DNA from: Cryptomeria japonica
Lineage: Eukaryota; Streptophyta; Pinopsida; Cupressales; Cupressaceae
Direction: 5' to 3'
Assembly: GCF_030272615.1 (NCBI RefSeq)
Contig: NC_081407.1
Location: forward strand, 263,054,574-263,118,573
Length of the DNA: 64,000 nucleotides
Shown here: positions 58,209-64,000 of the stretch, piece after piece
Numbering within the stretch: the stretch's first letter is position 1
Layout: every line of letters begins with the position of its first letter
Notes under the pieces: model-generated
The model's database searches: none
Told to the model about the DNA's origin: nothing
What the model saw: the letters and a program-made list of their open reading frames with translations, nothing else
Position numbers and translations under genes: made by a program

Positions 58209-60345
58209 GAGAAACTTGATGTTCTCCAGTGTCGGGAGAAATTACCGGCCATACGTCATTTAGTTCCAGAGTTGTGCTAGGCTGAGATTAGACATATAGA
58301 TGCCTGTGGTTTATGCCATTTATTATTTATGCCTGAGATTACACATAATAGAGGATTGTTGACTTCCTTAGCCGAGAGATGGCACAACGAGCATAACACT
58401 TTCCACCTACCGACGGGTGAGATTAGTGTTACTCTTGAGGATGTTTACAGGATTCTGCACATCCCAGTGGCTGATGAGATAGTGCAGTATGATTATCAGG
58501 ATCGAGTTGGGATGGAGGCTTGTAGAGTTGTGTTTGCTGATGAGAGCATCAATAGAGGAGAGATCCAATGGGTAGATATGGTGATGTACTACGAGACTCT
58601 TCCTATTATTCTGGCTGGTTTGATTGGAGGATTCATATGTCTTGATAGGTGATTGTGAGGTTTTTCTATTGGATGGGGTGAGGTTCTTCTGAGCATGATG
58701 CAACATCGGACGTGATATGCTTGGGGTGTTTGCATGTTGGCACATTTATATCATGATCTTCACCAGGTGGTGTATGATGAGAGTGCTAGTTTATCCATAG
58801 GATGTACTTTATTACAAATCTGGTGCTGGGAGCAAATTGCTATTACATGGCCTATCCATCATAGAGTTTATGGAGAGAGGCAACCATATGTTTATTTTTA
58901 TGCAGGTATCCTTACTCAGCATAAGTTGGGTAAGATGGAGTATTGGCGTTGGGTGCTTGATTCTTTAGATAACATTACTTGGAGACCATATGTTGATTGT
59001 GAGCCATGGATGGATGATGCTCAGACTTTACCACTTATTATGCAGAGTAGATATTATTGGTCGAACACCTTTCATTATTGAGCAACAGTTGATTGGTCGG
59101 ATTTTGAGACAGTTTGGTATCATTCATCCTATGCCTATTGGTGTGATGATATATGCACGCCGATACAGAGATAGGCGAGATTGGGGACCATCTTTGTCTT
59201 TTGAGATTTCTCGTGTAGAGTTTATTACTTCTCCAAGAGTGGCATATGATATGAGATTACACATTTTGGATCCTGGGGTTACTGCAAAGTATGCTCAGTA
59301 TATATTAGCACATCCATTTCCTCAGATTATGGATCCAACAGATCCTCCTCCTAGCTCAGGAGATGATGATGATAATTCTGATGATCCTATTATTAGGAGA
59401 TGGAGACAAAGACAAGAGCGTAGAGCTGCGCATGAGGCTAGGAGAGATGGAGATGATGGTGGGGATGGAGGTGGTGGTAGTGGACTTGGACGGAGAGGGC
59501 ATCGATTGAGAGTCCGTGGAGGACCATTTAGACTGGCTGGCAGGATTGATAGACCTCATCCTATGGGTGGGAGAGATGGTGGATGGATTGGGAGGGATAC
59601 TAGCAGGGTAGGGATGAGATTACCTAGAGGATTACCATTGACAGGAGGGAGGGTGAGTGGATTGGATGGGGGTTGTAGGAGAGGTATTGATTTTGGATAC
59701 ATTTAGCTAGATCCTAGAGTTATTGCAGCTCATGGTGGTGATGATGAGGATCCTAAGGATCATGTTCCCTTGATTAGATGACAGGTTTGGAGAGTTACTC
59801 GAACTGAGATTCTAGCAGTTGGACAGGTTGGTGGGGAGGGGATTGGGGTTCATGCACCACAACAAGATTTACCAGAGCAGGTTGCACCAATGTAGGATAT
59901 GTCAGATGTGGTTATACTAGAGCATGATGTGCCAGGGCATGATACTATTGACAGTTTGAGAGAATAGATTGATCAACTTCGAGCATAGATACAAACTCTT
60001 ATGACCGAGAGAGACATAGCTGTTAGGAGATAATAGGATACTCAGGGTCTTCTAGATCATATTCAGCAGGTTGGATCAGGTACTCTCTCAGCTGACACTG
60101 TTAGAGCATTATTTCAAGCTGGGTAGGAGACTTCCTACTAGCAATGATGATATGAGGAGGCAGTTGTAGAGAGCTAGAGAGCAAGTAGTTATCAGACCAC
60201 CGTGTTGATGGATACTAGCAGTGGTGGGGTTATGGGACCTCCTCAAAGGAGTGGTGAGCATGGTAGATAGGCATCTAGAGGATCTTCTCGCCCATAGCCA
60301 TAGAGGTGGACAGAGTCAAGTGGTAGTGGTACAGGACAACTGTGA
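58209..60345 (+). pseudogene. Plant mobile domain (PMD)-type gene, antisense to pol of G
   Basis: The frame opens after TAG 58206 with VLQCREKLPAIRHLVPEL and runs to TGA 60343, about 712 codons with one frameshift near 59052. PMD-like blocks in order: ITHNRGLLTSLAERWHNEHN, TFHLPTGEISVTLEDVYRIL, IGWGEVLLSMMQHRT, YAWGVCMLAHLYHDLHQV, TWPIHHRVYGERQPYVYF, GRTPFIIEQQLIGRILRQFG and RRYRDRRDWGPSLSFEIS. A Gly/Asp/Arg-rich region (59340-59700) and a coiled coil (DSLRE.IDQLRA.IQTLMTERD, 59950-60060) follow. The domain belongs to the aminotransferase-like PMD family (MAIN/MAIL1 relatives), known in plants as genes and as transposon cargo. In-frame stops: 58266, 58650, 58656, 58707 and about sixteen from 59704 on. 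The start Met is uncertain; 58329 is too far downstream. Confidence 0.8.
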
Positions 60346-62392
60346 CTTGATTTGCAACATTTGTATTGTTTATTTGATATCATTGTATACTTAGACTTTT
60401 ATTGTTTTATTATGATCTATATGCAGACATGGATTTTATATGATGATGCTTTTATTTATGCATGTTACTCTATTTGATGATGTTCTATATGCTTATATGC
60501 TTTGATTTTATGGATGCAAATGAGTAGATGAATAATGATATGATGATAATAACTTATATTATGCAAATGATAAATGTTTTTTATTTTTTGATTTTACTTA
60601 TCCTAGATGCAAATGAAAATTTCACTTAAATGATGTAAATGCAAATGATCTATATGAAAAATGCAAATGAATGATTGCTTAATGCTTATGATGATGTACA
60701 TAAAAATGAAATGTTTTTGGATTTTTATGCATGCAACTAAATGATAAAATGGAATAATGATGATATACTATATGATGTATAAAAATGCACTCTTTTGAAT
60801 GCAAACTAATGCAATGATTTATATGGATTTGCACAAGATGATTGATTTGTTTTTGATTTATATGTTATGGTTATAATGATTATGAATCTAAGTGAAAAAG
60901 ATGCAACTAAATAATCTTTATGAAATGATAATGTAGATAATAATGATGATACTTGACTTGGTTAATGAAATGCACTTAATTGAATGATAAAATGAAGCTA
61001 AAATGAAATGGATAAAATGAATGCACCTACAATGATTAAATGCAAATTTTTTTGTTTGTCCAAGTATACTCATTCTTTATTTATGACTGTTGAATTGCTA
61101 ATGAAATGATATGCTTATAATGCAACTGGCAAATGAATTCTTATAATGCAAATGAATAATGATCTAATGAAATGATCTAACTAAAAATTGTATTGCCATT
61201 CTTCATATGCTATCGGGTAATAGTGCTTGATTTCATCATTGAGCTTTAAAATGTTATAAGAAAATAAAAGCAACTTGACATAATGATTCAAGATGACCTA
61301 AGTATTGCTTACATGGATTTTGATATAGCAAGTTTAATACAAGCAACCTAATATAATGGATCAAGTTGACCTGAGTATTGCTTGTAGAATAGACAAGGAT
61401 TATCTCTTTTCATGCATGACTTGGAACGTCCTCCTTGATCTTTTACTGATCATATCCTGAGACAAGTTCATACCATAGTAAGAGATAAACCACAAACAAC
61501 AATCAAAGAAAATAATCATGCCCCATCATAGCTCCTCTAGTCATGGACATCCTTGAGTCACATAGAGTACTTGATTAGCAATAAAATCGAGAGATAAAAA
61601 CTGAATCTTGTATGTCATTCATATGTTCTTATGGTCATTAACTGATATAATCATCTTGATGAATGATCTTTTATAATCCTTTATAGCTTGTTGATTGATT
61701 CTTCGGTTTATGAGTTTCACGATTTAGTTGTTGATGAGATGCCTTGATTTTCATTGCTTTGTTGCTTGTTATCTATTTCAAAACCCTAGATGTTTTTGGT
61801 TTTTCTAAGTTTTTTGAATGTTTTGGGATTTTTTAAAGATTCAAAAGATCACCTTAGCAAAAGGAATTTGGAATTTTGCCCCCAGTGGAAACAAAAATTA
61901 TTATGAATATATGAATTGATCAAGATCCAAACCATGGCGGAATAGAAATGCAGATTGATAGATGCTAATAAAATCTAAGACAGTGACTATGACAAGTATG
62001 TCAAAAGGTTATAACTATTGGTAAGCTGCATATATATATTTTTTCTAATGGTTCAGAGCAATGGATGCGAAAGATGGAATGGATAAGCTAAGATAGATTG
62101 AAGCAATAAGTGCGAGAGGATGGAGTGGATAGGTGCACAAAGTGATCTCATAGATGGAGGAACTCACTTTTTAGATAGTGTCTGTTTACCAAGTTTTCAC
62201 CATCTAAATTTATTGCATTTTGTTGTATTTTATATATGCTTTTTATTGATTTTTTCAGGACTTTATATTCTTTTTATTGATTTTTTCAGGAGTTTATATG
62301 CTTTTTTTTTTTTTTTTAGGACTTTATATTCTTTTTATTGATTTTTTCAGGAGTTTATATGCTTTTTATTGATTTTTTTAGGACTTTATATC
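60346..62392. other. AT-rich gap between PMD gene and pol of G
   Basis: It contains many ATGCAAATGA and AATGATGATA words and no convincing frame. It presumably holds the 3' untranslated parts of two convergent genes. The short plus ORF near 62120 is repeat sequence. Confidence 0.6.
62229..62390. repeat. 31-base tandem repeats in a 62-base higher-order unit
   Basis: Copies of AGGACTTTATATTCTTTTTA and AGGAGTTTATATGCTTTTTA, each followed by TTGATTTTTTC, alternate about five times just past the pol stop. One copy has its middle replaced by a T run (62300-62318). Confidence 0.85.
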
Positions 62393-63403
62393 TCAAGCAT
62401 AGAATTTCTTGAGATGGATAGAATTGATAGGTTCATCAAACCAATCACCTTCTGGGGTAGATCACCTTCTGGGGTAGATAATTTGTATGCTCCTGATCCA
62501 TATGTTGCTACTATGACAAAAGGTCCTAGCCAATTTGGTTCAAATTTGCCCTTCTTTTCCCGATCTTGCTGATTTCTTGGATTTTCCCTTAGAACTTTGT
62601 CTCCAATCTAGAAAATGTGCGACTTGACTCTGTGGTTATAGCTTCTTGCCATTCTTTGTTGATATACTTTTAAATGATCTATTGCATTTTGGCGACGCTC
62701 CTAAATCAATTCTAGTTCTTGGAGTCAAGAGACTCTTTGTTCTTCTTCTGGTATAAGACCATGCAAGGATACTCGTAGAGAAGGTATCTCTACTTCTATA
62801 GGTAATATAGCTTTTGACCCATAGACCAAACAATATGGAGTTGCCCCTGTTGGAGTACGGACACTAGTTCAATATGCCCAAAGAGCAGGATTTAGCTAAA
62901 TGTGCTAGTCTTTTCCAGGTTCATTGATTGTTTTCTTCAAGATTTTTTAAAATAGTTTTATTTGATGCCTCAGCTTGACCATTACCTTGTGGATAATATG
63001 GAGTAGAGAACCTATGTTGGATATGAAATTTTTCACATATCTCTTTTACATCTTGATTTTTGAATGGTTTTCCATTATTAGTGATAATGGTCATAGGAAC
63101 TCCATAGCGACATATTATATAATTTAAAATAAATGATGATATTTGTTTTTTTGTCACTATTGTTAAAGGCACTGCTTCAATCCACTTAGTAAAATATTTA
63201 GTAGCAATCAAAATGAACTTATGTCCATTAGAAGATGAGGGATTGATCTTTCCTACCAAATCCAGGTCCCACTGTGAAAATGGCCATGATCCTGTCATAG
63301 GATATAACTCTTGTGTTGGTGCATGAATTAGATTTCCATGAATATGATATTGTTTACACTTTCTAGCATAGGTGAATGAATCTCTTTCCATAGTAGGCCA
63401 AAA
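62393..63403 (-). pseudogene. pol: Gypsy integrase of element G
   Basis: From the right: FWPTMERDSFTYARKCKQYH (zinc region partly lost), HGNLIHAPTQELYPMTGSWP, then the core GHKFILIATKYFTKWIEAVP where Lys replaces the first catalytic Asp, VPMTIITNNGKPFKNQDV where Asn replaces the second, and PQGNGQAEASNKTILK with the Glu kept. After a frameshift near 62920 LWAY.TSVRTPTGATPY and AILPIEVEIPSLRV follow, then YQQRMARSYNHRVKSHIF, EPNWLGPFVIVATYGSGAYK and STPEGD. The expected end WFDEPINSIHLKKFYA is out of frame because of a 17-base duplication (62444-62477); its stop is at 62393-62395. Stops at about 62705, 62738, 62875 and 63396. Confidence 0.85.
62444..62477. repeat. 17-base tandem duplication in the integrase end
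   Basis: ATCACCTTCTGGGGTAG occurs twice in a row. Removing one copy joins STPEGD to the normal C-terminus in frame, so this is the cause of the frameshift. Confidence 0.85.
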
Positions 63404-64000
63404 TTAACCCATACTAATAAGTTTCTTAGCCAATGCTAAACCACTTGAGTGTGTAACACAAATACCCACATGAATGTCATTAAGAACTCTCTCAGATTCA
63501 TCTTTTTCAAGACATCTCACTAATGTACCATCTAGACCATGCCTATATAGGATATCAGCAATAATGGTATAGCTAGAGGATTGATGGATAAAGTTTCTTC
63601 GTTGATTATGAGATAATTCCAAAGGAAGGATATGATCTTTCAAATATTGGTAGGTTTGACTGTATAAGGATTGACTGGTTCCTAATATATGGCAAATTTG
63701 ATAGGTATGCTGGGATTGAATGGTAGGGGTTAATATATCTTCCACAAGAAATTTGTAACATTGTTGATTCTCTTTATTTTGCAAGAGAGATGCTATTGTA
63801 GCCATTGCATTTGCTGCTTTATTCTCATTTCTAGGAATCTAGGTGAATGTGATTTCTTTAAAATGTCCTTTAAATTCCTCCACTAGATGTTTGTGTGGCA
63901 TAAGCTTATCATCCTTTGTCTGATATTCATCATTTATTTGATTAATGAAAAGTTGTGAATCACCATAGACATGTAGTTCTTTGACATTCCATTCAATGGC
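63404..64000 (-). pseudogene. pol: Gypsy RNase H and linker of element G
   Basis: From the right edge: AIEWNVKELHVYGDSQLFIN, QINDEYQTKDDKLMPHKHLV, a TAG, IPRNENKAANAMATIASLL (Asn for Asp in AADAMA), then the linker YLKDHILPLELSHNQRRNFI, ILYRHGLDGTLVRCLEKDES and GICVTHSSGLALAKKLISMG before the integrase. The text matches the second (archaeal-type) RNase H found in Tat-lineage gypsy elements, which lies between the usual RNase H and integrase. The frame continues beyond 64000, where reverse transcriptase is expected. Confidence 0.8.

Larger units (their letters stand above)
55653..64000 (-). mobile_element. Ty3/gypsy element G, Tat-like, with antisense PMD gene (partial)
   Basis: In plus coordinates: 3' LTR, reversed polypurine tract, a repeat-rich region, a plus-strand PMD-type gene (58209-60345), an AT-rich gap and the end of pol on the minus strand (RNase H and integrase, 62393-64000). 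The pol text (GDSQLFINQINDEYQTKDDK, HVYG, GQAEASNK) is typical of the Tat lineage, whose members are known to carry extra genes between pol and the 3' LTR. The left boundary lies in the pol of H with flank CCTCC (55648-55652). The 5' part is outside the window. Confidence 0.8.

Overview
This window is transposable-element DNA from a large-genome seed plant. I found no intact host gene, tRNA, rRNA or CRISPR array. The evidence for a plant is the kind of element present: Ty1/copia elements primed by the initiator-Met tRNA (TGGTATCAGAGC or one-base variants), Ty3/gypsy elements, a plant mobile domain (PMD) reading frame and a short plant-type telomere repeat. A conifer is plausible from the dense layered nesting, but that is a guess.

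The window is built from LTR retrotransposons inserted into one another. Left edge: a minus-strand, pol-less element (called E' here) occupies 1-3319. From 3320 to 9013 there is gene-free sequence. A minus-strand gypsy-like gag (element A) runs 9014-9557 and resumes at 32465-32854. It is split by copia element B (9558-32464, plus). B is split by gypsy element C (15986-30293, minus), which holds an LTR-like piece D (18963-28043, minus). D is split by the pol-less element E (19827-27479, plus; perfect target-site duplication AATCT). That gives five levels: A > B > C > D > E.

Right half: A is interrupted at 32855 by pol-less element L (minus). L is interrupted at 35424 by copia element F (plus). 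F contains a solo gypsy LTR (37181-38314, duplication ATTTC), copia element I (39045-47040, duplication GTTTA) carrying solo LTR J (45083-46613) in its 3' LTR, and solo LTR K (48877-51029, duplication TCTCA). The 3' LTR of F is cut at 53564 by copia element H (minus), and H is cut at 55653 by a Tat-like gypsy element G (minus), which leaves the window at 64000. The right ends of L, F, H and G all lie outside the window.

No element looks able to move by itself. All gag and pol frames carry stops, frameshifts or lost catalytic residues. The two most unusual contents are: (1) the E/E'/L group, with no pol but two long frames, ORF1 (coiled coil plus four CCHC-type knuckles) and ORF2 (about 1,070 codons, unknown fold, Lys/Glu-rich middle); and (2) element G, which carries a PMD-type gene antisense to its pol, between pol and the 3' LTR. 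Nearly every premature stop in that gene is what a C-to-T change would make from CAG, CAA or CGA. Domain names come from motif recognition by eye, without database searches.
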